Positions 33,697-42,007 of a DNA stretch of 64,000 bases are shown here, piece by piece. Every line of letters begins with the position of its first letter. The first letter of the stretch is position 1. Made by a program: the position numbers and the translations under genes. The stretch is taken from the NCBI GenBank assembly GCA_015067435.1, contig SVMM01000010.1:62001-126000 (forward strand), in the 5' to 3' direction. The notes below the pieces were generated by a model. That model made no database searches. It saw only the letters and a list, made by a program, of their open reading frames with translations, and had not been told where the DNA came from. This DNA is from Oscillospiraceae bacterium (GTDB lineage Bacteria > Bacillota > Clostridia > Oscillospirales > Oscillospiraceae).

Positions 33697-35621
33697 CGAA
33701 TCGACACATTGTCGTTGTTGGCAAGCACCTGACTGAACTGTCCGGGCAGACCGTTGACCTGCAGCTCAACCGGTTTGTCCAGATGGTCGAAATCAAGGCC
33801 GGAAAATTCCAGCATATCCATCAAATAATAAGGCTCACCGCCGGGCTTGCCCGGCAGCGTGATCGGCGTGTCGTTGAGCGTGATGTTCAGCGGGATGAGC
33901 GCCGGAGCGGGCTGATTCGCCGTCTTCCTTGTGCCGCGCTGCGTCTTCTCCGCCGGCTTTTTCGCGGCAGGCGCCGGCGCGGCGTCCTCCTCGTCGTCCT
34001 CATCCACCTCCGCCACGCGTCCGCTGACGACGCCGAGGCCGTCGATCCACACCTCGTCGCCGTTGTGGATGGGCTGATCCAGCGGTGCGATGGCGCCGTT
34101 GATGGTCGCCATGCCGTCGTAACGCTTCCCCACGAAATCCGCCAGCGTCTTCACCGCGTCCGCGCCCGTGTGCGCCGGGGTAAAGGTGATGCTGTCGCCC
34201 GCGTGGACAACGTCCGTCAGCTCCGCCGGCTCGCCGTTGAGCAGGATGACCGGCGGCGTCGCCAGCGCGCCGCGGTAGAACTGCCGCTCGCCGTTGAGCG
34301 TGAACGAGAGGTTCGCGCCCGTGCGCCCGATGAGGTCGGCGTAATGGTAGCCGTTCATCATCAGGATGTCGCGCATGATGAGCACGCCGCTGCGGAACAG
34401 CTTCGCCGGCTCGCCGTTGAGCAGGATCACATAGCTGTCGCTGATGAGGCCGAGACCCGCGGAGATCGCGATGCCCAGCGGCGTCGCGTACTCCGGGTCG
34501 TTGAGGTCGTATTCCTCCGCGTAGGCGTTTTTCTCAAAGTGGTTGCCGGCGATCGCCACGCGCGCCGGTTCGATCTTCAGCTCCTCCGCCACGCGCTCCT
34601 TCAGCCCGACCAGCTTGCTGCCGCCGCCCGCGAGGAACACCGCGGAGGGCGTCTTGCCGTTGAGCTCCAGCACGCGCTTGGCGATCTCCTGCGCCAGCGA
34701 CGTGACCGCGGGGGCGATCATGTCGCGCAGCTCCTCGGGCGAGGTCTCGTGCTCCAGCCCGAGGATGTCGGTATAGCGGATCTTGCCCTTGTCGCCCAGC
34801 TCCATCTTGAGCTTTTCCGCCTGCTTGAACTCCACCAGCAGGGCGCGCATGAGCAGCTCCGTCACCTCGTCGCCGGCGATGGTCGCCATCGTGTAGCCAA
34901 CCACGCTGCCGTCCCGGCAGATGGCGATATCCGACGTGCCCGCGCCGATGTCGACGAGCACGAGGTTCAAAAGGCGGATGTCCGACGGGATCGCCGCGTT
35001 GAGCGAGGCGATGGGCTCCAGCGTGAGGCTCGCGACCTCCAGTCCGATCTTCCCCACCACCGCGTACAGGCTCTCCACGACCTCGCGCGGCAGGAAAGTC
35101 ACGACGACCTCCGCCTCCAGCGTCTTGCCTGTGTGGTCGCGAATGCTCGACATCGGATACCCGTCGATGCGGTAGGAGGACACGGTGTAGCCGACCATGT
35201 AATACTGGTCGTGCTGCGCCTCGGACTGCTCGCGCAGCGCGTGCTCCGCCTCGGAGACCGCGCCCGATTCCAGCTGGTTGACGATGTCCTCGGTGATGGT
35301 CTGGATGCCGGGCAGCTCCAGCGTGAAGCTCGCCGCCTCAGACTTGAGCGCGCGCCCCGCCGCCGCGACGCACACGCGCGAAAGATGGATCTTCGTGCGC
35401 TTTTCCAGCCGCGCGACCACCTCGCGCGCGACATCCGCGACCTGCTCGATGTTCTCGATCTGGCCGTCGAGCATCGCCCGCTGGCCATGGTCCTGCTTTT
35501 CGATGGCAAGGACGTGGAAGCGCCGCCCCTCGACGATGCCGAGCACGCCGATGATGCTGCGGGTACCGATGTCCAGCGCGAAGATCACGTTTTTTTCCTG
35601 CTCTTTTTTCACTTCCGCCAT
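33693..35621 (-). CDS. FtsA/PilM-like actin-fold protein with C-terminal extension
   Basis: 642 residues from the ATG preceded by GTAGGTG; upstream in-frame codons overlap the previous gene. Residues 10-410 form an actin-like ATPase of the FtsA/PilM type: phosphate-1 FALDIGTRSIIGVLG, SHS2/1C-like insert (VCVAAAGRALKSEAASF), phosphate-2 LVDIGAGTSDIAI and adenosine motif VFLAGGGSKLVGLKERVAEE. From about 415 there are beta-rich segments with the repeated phrase VILLNGEPA (two copies), resembling small beta-grasp domains, then an acidic/Pro/Ala linker and a last LNGEP-like domain. No FtsA C-terminal amphipathic helix is evident. Lies 41 bp after an FtsE-like gene and overlaps the membrane-protein gene. 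Function unknown; this is not expected to be the housekeeping FtsA since no ftsZ is near. Confidence 0.82.
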   Translation of the reverse strand: MAEVKKEQEKNVIFALDIGTRSIIGVLGIVEGRRFHVLAIEKQDHGQRAMLDGQIENIEQVADVAREVVARLEKRTKIHLSRVCVAAAGRALKSEAASFTLELPGIQTITEDIVNQLESGAVSEAEHALREQSEAQHDQYYMVGYTVSSYRIDGYPMSSIRDHTGKTLEAEVVVTFLPREVVESLYAVVGKIGLEVASLTLEPIASLNAAIPSDIRLLNLVLVDIGAGTSDIAICRDGSVVGYTMATIAGDEVTELLMRALLVEFKQAEKLKMELGDKGKIRYTDILGLEHETSPEELRDMIAPAVTSLAQEIAKRVLELNGKTPSAVFLAGGGSKLVGLKERVAEELKIEPARVAIAGNHFEKNAYAEEYDLNDPEYATPLGIAISAGLGLISDSYVILLNGEPAKLFRSGVLIMRDILMMNGYHYADLIGRTGANLSFTLNGERQFYRGALATPPVILLNGEPAELTDVVHAGDSITFTPAHTGADAVKTLADFVGKRYDGMATINGAIAPLDQPIHNGDEVWIDGLGVVSGRVAEVDEDDEEDAAPAPAAKKPAEKTQRGTRKTANQPAPALIPLNITLNDTPITLPGKPGGEPYYLMDMLEFSGLDFDHLDKPVELQVNGLPGQFSQVLANNDNVSIR

Positions 35622-35662
35622 ACGTGCACCTACCCTCACATTTCCCGATCGGACGACCGTCG

Positions 35663-36349
35663 TCATCCTCTCTGTATATTGCCTGCGATCCTGCCGTCAC
35701 GCAGCGTGACGACGCGCTTGCCCAGCATGCTGCCGTAGCTCCCGTCTCCCGCGGACATGATGACGGTCGTCCCGCGCTTGTTCAGCGCGGTGAGCAGATG
35801 GAGCATATCCCAGATCGTATCGTCGTCCGCGCGCTCTGTCAGCGCGTCCAGCACAAGGATGGACGGGCTGCGCCAGATCGCGCGCGCCAGCTCGACACGG
35901 CGGCACTCGGAGCTCGTCAGCTCCGGCGGATGCCGCTCCGCGCTGCCCGGCATGCCGACCAGCGAAAGCGCCTTCTCGATCCTGGGGCGGTTGAACAGCT
36001 TATCTTTAAGATACTCCAATCGTCCGGTAGATGCAAGGTTTTTGAATATAGTTTCCGTGCGGCGCAGCTCGGAATCCTCCAAAACGGCGCCGATACAGCT
36101 GCGGTAGCGCGCCGCCTCCGCCGCGCGCATTCGCGTCAGATTCGCGCCGCCGAGCCAGATGCAGCCGCGATCCGGCTCGATCTCGCCGGCGATAAGCTCC
36201 AGAAGCGTGCTCTTGCCCGAGCCGTGGTCCCCGACGACGAAGACGAATTCGCCCTGCCGGATGGACAGGTCGGCCTCCAGCGTGCCGGAGATGCCGCGCG
36301 CGCCGTTGTGATAGATCTTCGTCACATGTTCCAGACGGATGCCGGGCAT
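35663..36349 (-). CDS. FtsE-like ABC protein with degenerate ATPase motifs
   Basis: 228 residues from the ATG behind GGAGGG. Overall pattern follows FtsE (MPGIRLEHVTKIYHNGARGI; IGAVLEDSELRRTETIFKNL, compare FtsE IGVVFQDFRLL). Walker A is intact (GDHGSGKST, 40-48). The Q-loop Gln is Glu91, the signature is LTSSE (144-148) instead of LSGGE, Walker B ends L-D-A so the catalytic Glu is Ala169, and the switch His is Gly201 (IMSAGD for VATHD). It may bind ATP but is unlikely to hydrolyse it normally. No FtsX partner is encoded nearby. Heads an operon with the FtsA-like and Trp-repeat membrane proteins, divergent from a coiled-coil cysteine peptidase. Confidence 0.85.
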   Translation of the reverse strand: MPGIRLEHVTKIYHNGARGISGTLEADLSIRQGEFVFVVGDHGSGKSTLLELIAGEIEPDRGCIWLGGANLTRMRAAEAARYRSCIGAVLEDSELRRTETIFKNLASTGRLEYLKDKLFNRPRIEKALSLVGMPGSAERHPPELTSSECRRVELARAIWRSPSILVLDALTERADDDTIWDMLHLLTALNKRGTTVIMSAGDGSYGSMLGKRVVTLRDGRIAGNIQRG

Positions 36350-36364
36350 CGTCGAGCCCTCCAC

Positions 36365-36393
36365 TTTACAAAATGAGCAGGTTGCGCTATACT
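36365..36393 (+). promoter_or_regulatory. Sigma-A promoter of the cysteine peptidase gene
   Basis: TTTACA, 17 bases, TATACT, 31 bases upstream of the ATG at 36425, in the 75-bp divergent gap with the FtsE-like gene. Confidence 0.8.
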
Positions 36394-36424
36394 GTCTGTA
36401 ATACCGGAAAGGGGGCGGAGTGAT

Positions 36425-37363
36425 ATGTCGAAAGAACCGAAAAGCCATCCGCTCCGCAGCCTGTTCGCGCTTGTGTTTCTCGCGGCGGCGTGCATCGGCA
36501 TCGCCGAGCTGTCCGTCGCCCGCTTCGAGGACCCGGAGCTCTACGACTCCGTGACTGCCCCCGCGCGGGAGGCGTACGAGGACGTCCAGCGCCAGCTGGA
36601 GGAGTACAACGCCGAGCGCGAAGCCGAGCAGGAGCGCCGGCGGCAGGAGGAATTCGCGCGAGAGCTGGAGCTGGAGCGCGCGCGTGAGGAGGAACGCCGG
36701 CGCGAGCTGGAGGAGCTCGCCGCGGAGGAGGCGGCACAGGTCGCCACCGCGCCTGTCATCCGCGAACCGCTCGTGCTCGCCGATCCCACCATCACCGAAT
36801 TCCTCACGGAGGGGGACCGGGAGATCCTCACCGGCGGAAACCTCTCGCTGACATACTTCAACCAGGGCGACGCCGTGTGGGCGTCGATGCCCTTTGGCGG
36901 CGACAACATCGGCGGCTACGGCTGCGGCCCCACCGCCCTCGCCATGGTCGTCGCCTCCACGACGGACGAGGCCGCCACGCCCGAGAGCGTCGCTGCATGG
37001 GCCGCCGGCGCGGGCTACTGCGCGCCGCACAGCGGCTCGGCGTTGTCCGTCGTCGAGGGCGCCGCCGAGCGCTACGGCCTTGAGTACACCGCGCTGGGCG
37101 AGCTGGACGCCGACGCGCTCTATACGACGCTCTCCTGCGGCGGCGTCATCGTGGCGCTGATGGGCCCCGGCCACTTCACCGGTCGCGGACACTTCATCCT
37201 GCTCCACGGCGTCACGCTCTCCGGCGGCATTCTTGTCGCCGATCCGAACAGCCGCGAAAACTCGCTCGCGGTCTGGGACCCGCAGATCATCGTGGACGAG
37301 CTGTCCAAAAGCCGCCACGACGGCGCGCCGCTCTGGCTCCTCACGCAGCCCCTTGCACTGTAG
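36425..37363 (+). CDS. Membrane-anchored coiled-coil C39-like cysteine peptidase
   Basis: 312 residues. A single hydrophobic segment (residues 12-29, SLFALVFLAAACIGIAEL) without a clear cleavage site suggests a signal anchor. Residues about 45-105 are a highly charged Arg/Glu coiled coil. The C-terminal domain (140-312) is of the Peptidase_C39-like papain fold: Cys167 in GGYGCGPTALAMVV, His256 in GRGHFILLHGV and Asp273/Asn275 in VADPNSREN. Faces outward. The anchor-coil-peptidase build recalls PcsB-type cell-wall enzymes that are controlled by FtsEX, and the divergent operon holds FtsE-like and FtsA-like genes; the substrate (protein or peptidoglycan) is not known. Confidence 0.85.
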   Translation: MSKEPKSHPLRSLFALVFLAAACIGIAELSVARFEDPELYDSVTAPAREAYEDVQRQLEEYNAEREAEQERRRQEEFARELELERAREEERRRELEELAAEEAAQVATAPVIREPLVLADPTITEFLTEGDREILTGGNLSLTYFNQGDAVWASMPFGGDNIGGYGCGPTALAMVVASTTDEAATPESVAAWAAGAGYCAPHSGSALSVVEGAAERYGLEYTALGELDADALYTTLSCGGVIVALMGPGHFTGRGHFILLHGVTLSGGILVADPNSRENSLAVWDPQIIVDELSKSRHDGAPLWLLTQPLAL

Positions 37364-37395
37364 CGCAGACGCGTCACGGCTATTATAACTCACCC

Positions 37396-37421
37396 GCGCC
37401 TCTCCCGCAAGGGAGGGGCGC
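37396..37421 (+). terminator. Terminator of the cysteine peptidase gene
   Basis: GCGCCTCTCCC and GGGAGGGGCGC pair over 11 bp with one G-U wobble around a GCAA tetraloop, then GCCGAATTTTA. The U-tract is weak. Confidence 0.65.
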
Positions 37422-37450
37422 GCCGAATTTTATCCGCCCGCGGTACGGCG

Positions 37451-37499
37451 CATGAGCGGAAACCCGCCCTCCAAAAGGTTGGGCGGGCTTCCGCTCATG
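37451..37499 (-). terminator. Long hairpin at the end of the fliD operon
   Basis: CATGAGCGGAAACCCGCCC pairs with GGGCGGGCTTCCGCTCATG (19 bp, one mismatch), loop 11 bases, one base past the stop of the minus-strand gene. No U-tract on either side; placed between convergent genes, so probably a bidirectional transcription end or RNA stabiliser. Confidence 0.6.
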
Positions 37500-37500
37500 T

Positions 37501-37896
37501 TCATCGAAATTTCTTGTAGAAGGAGCGGCTGCCCCCGAGCCGGATGCTCAGCTGCCGGTCCATCGCGACCACCGAGTCCAGCAGGCGGCGGAACTGCGCC
37601 GTCTGGTCGGCCAGACGCTTCTCATCCTCCGTTTCGGCTTCCTCTCCGTGCAGAAGGGCGTTGGCGCGGATAGCGTCCTCCTCCGGAAGTTCCTCGATGT
37701 AGCCGCGGACGCCCTCCTCAAGCTCTCTGAGCTCCTGCACGGGCTGTTCCCGCTCGCTGAGCAGCATCTGCGCCGCCACGGCGTCTCCGTGCTCCACGCA
37801 CTCCGCGATCTGCCGCGTGACGTCCGCGACCTCGATCAGCTTGACCGTCTGTGCCTTCTTCCGTCTGTACAGCTCTTCCAGTTCGATCTTTTCCAT
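37501..37896 (-). CDS. Small helical protein after fliS (FliT-like)
   Basis: 131 residues, wholly helical and charged (MEKIELEELYRRKKAQTVKL; DQTAQFRRLLDSVVAMDRQL), three base pairs after fliS. In other flagellar operons the gene after fliS encodes FliT, a chaperone for FliD, of similar size and fold; I see no decisive signature, so this is by position and composition. The C-terminus (SIRLGGSRSFYKKFR) is basic. Confidence 0.6.
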   Translation of the reverse strand: MEKIELEELYRRKKAQTVKLIEVADVTRQIAECVEHGDAVAAQMLLSEREQPVQELRELEEGVRGYIEELPEEDAIRANALLHGEEAETEDEKRLADQTAQFRRLLDSVVAMDRQLSIRLGGSRSFYKKFR

Positions 37897-37899
37897 GCG

Positions 37900-38277
37900 T
37901 TACCTTCCCTGCGACGTACTCTTTTCCGCGATGCGGAATGTATCCCGGAGATCTGTAATCATCGGGCGGAGCTTGTCGAGCTCCTTTTTGTTGCGCCCGA
38001 TGATGATCCGGTTGAGATCGTAGCAGAAAAAGTCATACAGCCGGTGCAGACTCATGCTGATCTCATAGCGTCGATCCAGCGTGTCGTCCAGATACCGCAC
38101 GATGTCGATGCAGCGCTGGATCGACGCCTCAAACAGCTCGTAGTCCTTTTGTTCCAACGCGATGTCGCCGCGCATCAGGCGCTTGACCAGCTCGTCAAGC
38201 AGCAGGACCAGCAGTTCCCCCTGCGTCATGGTGTTCAGGGATTGCGCCTTGTAGTTTTGAAGGCCTCTAGCATCCAT
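37900..38277 (-). CDS. fliS: Flagellin export chaperone FliS
   Basis: 125 residues, helical bundle, with NYKAQSLNTMTQGELLVLLL and the family's middle RYEISMSLHRLYDFFCYDLN. Binds flagellin to prevent early polymerisation. Its flagellin partner gene is not in this window. Directly after fliD. Confidence 0.95.
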   Translation of the reverse strand: MDARGLQNYKAQSLNTMTQGELLVLLLDELVKRLMRGDIALEQKDYELFEASIQRCIDIVRYLDDTLDRRYEISMSLHRLYDFFCYDLNRIIIGRNKKELDKLRPMITDLRDTFRIAEKSTSQGR

Positions 38278-38318
38278 ACAGTTACTTCCTCTTTCCGAGA
38301 TTGGCGGTCACGCCGTGG

Positions 38319-41069
38319 TTAATAACCCATCAGCTCCGCGAGCATGGAGCTCTGGTTGTTCATGGTGCTCATCAGCTTCTCCAGCTGGGTGAACTGCTTG
38401 GTGTAGTAGTCGATCTTGTCGCTGAGCTTGGTCTGCCAGCTCTCGATCTGCTTGGAGATGTTGTCGATCTGCGCCTGCATCGTGTTGTTGAGCAGTGAGG
38501 TCGACGAGAGCTTCGAGCCGGCCTTGCGCACCAGGATGCCGGGGGAGCCGATCGACGTCGAGCCGTAGGCGGTGAGCGTGCTCTTGAGCGACGCCATCAG
38601 GCCGTTGCTCGACGAGCCGCCCTCCGTCGTCTTGGTGAACACGGTCCTGACCTTGTCGGGGTTGTTCTCCAGCGCGGCGCGCAGCTTGCTCTCGTCGAGG
38701 GAGAAGGTGGTCACGCCGTTGGAATAGGTCGTCGAGAGTCCGATGGACTCCATGTCGATCCGATCGCTGCCGGAGGCCTGCACCACGCTGTACAGCTTGT
38801 TGTAAAGCGTGGACAGGTCGGTGTCGCCGAAGAGGATGCCCGTCTTCGCCTTTTCCTCATAGGCGGCAATGGCGGTCTCGCTCATATCCTGCTTGTCGCT
38901 CTCCGTCAGCGGCTCGTAGCCGTTGTGGTTGGAGGAGCTCTTGGTCAGCGGCTGCGTGGTATACGCGCTGTGCACGTCGTTCATCAGCTTGTTGACGTCC
39001 TCGACAAAGGACTTGATCGTGTCGACGACCTTGTCCGCGTCGGATCTGGTGGTGAACGTGACCGCATCGGCAGCCTTCTCCGCCTCGAACGTCTCCTTGA
39101 GCGTGACGGTCAGTCCGTCCATCGCGACCACGTTGGACGAACGCGTGAGCGAGATCTGCTTGCCGTTGACGGTCGCCTCGATCTGCGCGTCCTTTCCCGC
39201 GGTGCGGACGCCGCCCTTGACGGAGGAGAGCAGATCCAGCGCGCCGGCGGTCTTATTGCCCACGCGGTCGACAAACTGGAACATGGATGCCGCCGTCTCG
39301 CTGTCCATTTCGGAGCCGTCCAGCGCATGGAACTTGTAGGTGCCGGTCTCGCTGTCAAAGCTGACGACATTCTGGTATGCGGAATTGGCGGTGTTGATGC
39401 GGTTGATAAGCTCCTCCACCGTGGTCGACTTGCTGATTACGCCCAAATTCAGCCTGCCCGAGCTGCCGGTGTTCAGATACAGCTTCATCTCGCCGTTTTC
39501 GTCCCAGTTTCCGAAATCGCCGAGCATTTTTTCCGCGGTAACGGCCTCCGGCGAATTGTCCGCCTTGAACAGCTTCTGCGCCAGCGGGCTGTCAAATTCG
39601 ATCTTGCCGCCGGAGCCCGTTTCGCGCGAGGTGAACACAAACTGTCCCGTCAGGTCGGAGTAGCTGACATTGACGCCGACGTTGGCGTTGCTGTTGATCT
39701 TGTTGAGCACGCTCTCCAGCTTGTCGTCCTTGCCCATCGTGCCGACGTTGACGCCGTTGATGACCAGCTCCTTCTCGTCGTAGGCAAGCTCGCCGTCGTC
39801 GTCGAGGAGATAGCCCTCCGCGTTGACGCGCGCGCCCGTGCTGTCGACCAGCTGGCCGTTCGCGTTCGTCAGCGTACCGATCTGGTCGTCACTGTCGAAC
39901 GTGCCTTTGGTCGTGAAGTAATCGTCGCCCAGCAGGGACCCCAGCGTGCTGTTGGTGTTGAAGTAGTTGGAAAGGCCGCTGCCGAAGCCAAGCTCCTTCA
40001 CATCGGAATTAATCATCAGGGTCGCGCCGGTGTTCTCCTTCACGGCGAAGGAAAGCGCGCCGTTTTCCTGGCTCACCGTCACCGCGCCCGTGCCGAACGC
40101 CGCGTTCAGGTTCGTTTGCAGATTCTCCGCGATCTGCTCGAGCATCGTCTTGTCGCCGGACATGTCCAGCGTGCCGACGCTGATGCTCTTCTCAAGGCCG
40201 TTGTAGGTGACGCTGATCTTCTTGTCGGAGAGGTACTCGACCACGGAGGTGCTCCTGCTGAGCTCCTTGCCGCCCACGGAGATGCTGTTGAAGTCAAAGC
40301 GGTTGGTCGCGGCGCTGGAGCTGGCGGATTCCACGCCCAGCACGCTCTTGAAGTTGCCCGAAGACCCGCTGATGTACACGGCGTCGCCGTTGCTTGACGT
40401 CGAGGTGAATTTGATCTGGCCGCCGCTCAGCGTCGCCGTTGCATCCACCTTCTGCTCCTTGAGCTTTTCGTTGATGCCCTCGACCAGCGCCTCCGCGTCC
40501 GCGTAGACATCGTCGTCCTTGAAGTTCAGCGTATACTTGTTTTTGCCCAGCGTGAGCGTCAGGCTGCCCGAAATGTTGCTGACCGACTTCGTACCGCCGC
40601 TCATCACGGTGCTGCCCTGCAGATTGACCACGCTGTTGATGTCCAGCGCGGAGGCGTCCACGCTGTAGCGCGCCGAGGTCGCAAGCTGCTTGACGGCGTC
40701 GATCTGGATATCGCTCTTCGCAACGCCCGTGGCGCTGACCGCGGCGGCGTTGGTGCCGTTCGTCGTTGTCGTCATGGCGTTGTTGAAGAACGTGTTGCTC
40801 GCCAGATTGGTCTTGGAGGTGTACGAGGTATACTTCAGCGTGATCTCGTTCATCTGGTCGATCAGCCCGCGGATGGCGTCCTGCTTCCACTCCACCTTGG
40901 TCTGGCTTTGCTGAAGCTCGGCGATCTTGGTCTGATACCCCGTGACGCTGTTTTCGATCATCGCCTCGGTATCCATCCCGCTGGCGAGACCTGTCAGCAC
41001 GTTTCTGTTTCCGTATATGCTGCTCGTGCTGCTATACGAATTGCTGCTGATATTGTTCACATTAGCCAT
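38319..41069 (-). CDS. fliD: Filament cap protein FliD
   Basis: 916 residues, nearly twice Bacillus FliD (498). N-terminal FliD_N pattern: GLASGMDTEAMIENSVTGYQ, then TKVEWKQDAIRGLIDQMNEI; the C-terminal FliD_C pattern: KSFVEDVNKLMNDVHSAYTT, IGSPGILVRKAGSKL and the coiled coil NISKQIESWQTKLSDKIDYY ending QLEKLMSTMNNQSSMLAELM. The Ser/Thr/Gly/Asn-rich middle (about 130-640) is expanded and would form exposed domains. First gene after a sigma-28-type promoter. Confidence 0.95.
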   Translation of the reverse strand: MANVNNISSNSYSSTSSIYGNRNVLTGLASGMDTEAMIENSVTGYQTKIAELQQSQTKVEWKQDAIRGLIDQMNEITLKYTSYTSKTNLASNTFFNNAMTTTTNGTNAAAVSATGVAKSDIQIDAVKQLATSARYSVDASALDINSVVNLQGSTVMSGGTKSVSNISGSLTLTLGKNKYTLNFKDDDVYADAEALVEGINEKLKEQKVDATATLSGGQIKFTSTSSNGDAVYISGSSGNFKSVLGVESASSSAATNRFDFNSISVGGKELSRSTSVVEYLSDKKISVTYNGLEKSISVGTLDMSGDKTMLEQIAENLQTNLNAAFGTGAVTVSQENGALSFAVKENTGATLMINSDVKELGFGSGLSNYFNTNSTLGSLLGDDYFTTKGTFDSDDQIGTLTNANGQLVDSTGARVNAEGYLLDDDGELAYDEKELVINGVNVGTMGKDDKLESVLNKINSNANVGVNVSYSDLTGQFVFTSRETGSGGKIEFDSPLAQKLFKADNSPEAVTAEKMLGDFGNWDENGEMKLYLNTGSSGRLNLGVISKSTTVEELINRINTANSAYQNVVSFDSETGTYKFHALDGSEMDSETAASMFQFVDRVGNKTAGALDLLSSVKGGVRTAGKDAQIEATVNGKQISLTRSSNVVAMDGLTVTLKETFEAEKAADAVTFTTRSDADKVVDTIKSFVEDVNKLMNDVHSAYTTQPLTKSSSNHNGYEPLTESDKQDMSETAIAAYEEKAKTGILFGDTDLSTLYNKLYSVVQASGSDRIDMESIGLSTTYSNGVTTFSLDESKLRAALENNPDKVRTVFTKTTEGGSSSNGLMASLKSTLTAYGSTSIGSPGILVRKAGSKLSSTSLLNNTMQAQIDNISKQIESWQTKLSDKIDYYTKQFTQLEKLMSTMNNQSSMLAELMGY

Positions 41070-41142
41070 CTGTGCTCAACTCCTTTTCTTACACAAAAGA
41101 CTTGACCTATCCCGTAATATTTCTTATAATCAAAGAAAGCAG

Positions 41143-41172
41143 CAGACAAATCTTCTTGTCGTTTACTATAAT
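41143..41172 (+). promoter_or_regulatory. Candidate promoter of the ParA-like gene
   Basis: CAGACA, 18 bases, TATAAT on the plus strand, about 60 bases upstream of the TTG start. The -10 is perfect, the -35 matches 4 of 6. It overlaps the -10 of the opposing fliD promoter, so the two may interfere. Confidence 0.5.
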
Positions 41173-41197
41173 ATCGGCTGTTTCGCAAGAAAGATTA
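41171..41197 (-). promoter_or_regulatory. Sigma-28 (FliA) promoter of the fliD operon
   Basis: Minus strand TAAT, 15 bases, GCCGATAT. The -10 is identical to the SigD consensus GCCGATAT; the -35 matches three of four bases of TAAA. About 100 bases upstream of fliD. Confidence 0.8.
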
Positions 41198-41232
41198 GGG
41201 GCAGAGGACATTTTTTTGCAGGAGGGCTCCCT

Positions 41233-41991
41233 TTGAAGAAGATCATCGCCATCACCAACCAGAAAGGCGGCGTCGGGAAGACCACCACCGCGTTGTCCCT
41301 CATCGGCGCGCTGCATTTGCGCAAATACAAGGTGCTCGGCGTCGATCTCGACCCGCAGGGCTCGCTGGGCTTCAGCGCCGGCCTCGACATCGAGAACAGC
41401 GACACGATCTACGATGTGCTCAAGGGCAAGAAGAAGATCGACGACGTCATCACCGACACCGAGATCGGTGATTTCCTCCCCTCGAACATCCTGCTGAGCA
41501 CGGCGGAACTGGAGTTCAACATGCCGGCGCGCGAGTTCCTGCTGCGCGACCAGCTGGTCAAGGTCGCGGACGATTACGATTTCATCATCATCGACACGCC
41601 GCCCGCGCTCAATGTGCTCACCGTCAACGCCTACGTCGCCGCGGAGGGGCTTATCATCCCGATGGCGCCGGAGATCCTCAGCCTGCTGGGCATCTCGCAG
41701 CTGCGCGACACGGTGGATACCGTCCGCCGCTACTACAACTCCGGTCTGGAGGTCATGGGCATCCTGCTCAACCGGTACAGCTCCCGGCTTGTCCTCAACC
41801 GCGAGGTCGAGGAGATGTCTCAGGAGGTCGCGCGCAAGCTCGACACCAGGGTTTTCCGAAACAAGATACACGCGAGCGTCGCCGTCGCGGAGGCGCCCGC
41901 ATACGGAGAGAGCGTCCTAACCTATTCCCCCGGCTCCAAGCCGGCGCAGGATTTCATGGGGCTTCTCGACGAGATGATGGCAGACGACTGA
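41233..41991 (+). CDS. ParA/Soj-like ATPase
   Basis: 252 residues from a TTG eight bases after GGAGGG; longer in-frame readings cross the promoter region. Opens KKIIAITNQKGGVGKTTTAL, the deviant Walker A of ParA/MinD ATPases, with DLDPQGSLGFSAGLD, Walker B DFIIIDTPPALNVLTVNAYV and EILSLLGISQLRDTV, all closer to Soj/ParA than to FlhG (FlhG has a MinD-like C-terminal amphipathic helix, not seen here). No parB follows; the next gene encodes a ComFB-domain protein. Being divergent from fliD in a locus without flhF/flhG, it may position something polar such as the flagellum or chemoreceptors. That role is inference. Confidence 0.88.
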   Translation: MKKIIAITNQKGGVGKTTTALSLIGALHLRKYKVLGVDLDPQGSLGFSAGLDIENSDTIYDVLKGKKKIDDVITDTEIGDFLPSNILLSTAELEFNMPAREFLLRDQLVKVADDYDFIIIDTPPALNVLTVNAYVAAEGLIIPMAPEILSLLGISQLRDTVDTVRRYYNSGLEVMGILLNRYSSRLVLNREVEEMSQEVARKLDTRVFRNKIHASVAVAEAPAYGESVLTYSPGSKPAQDFMGLLDEMMADD

Positions 41992-42007
41992 AAAGGGAGG
42001 AAAGACC

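Noticed and set aside
41107-41871. Minus-strand open frame opposite the ParA-like gene
   Set aside because: Antisense shadow; the plus strand has a deviant Walker A motif and a good ribosome site.
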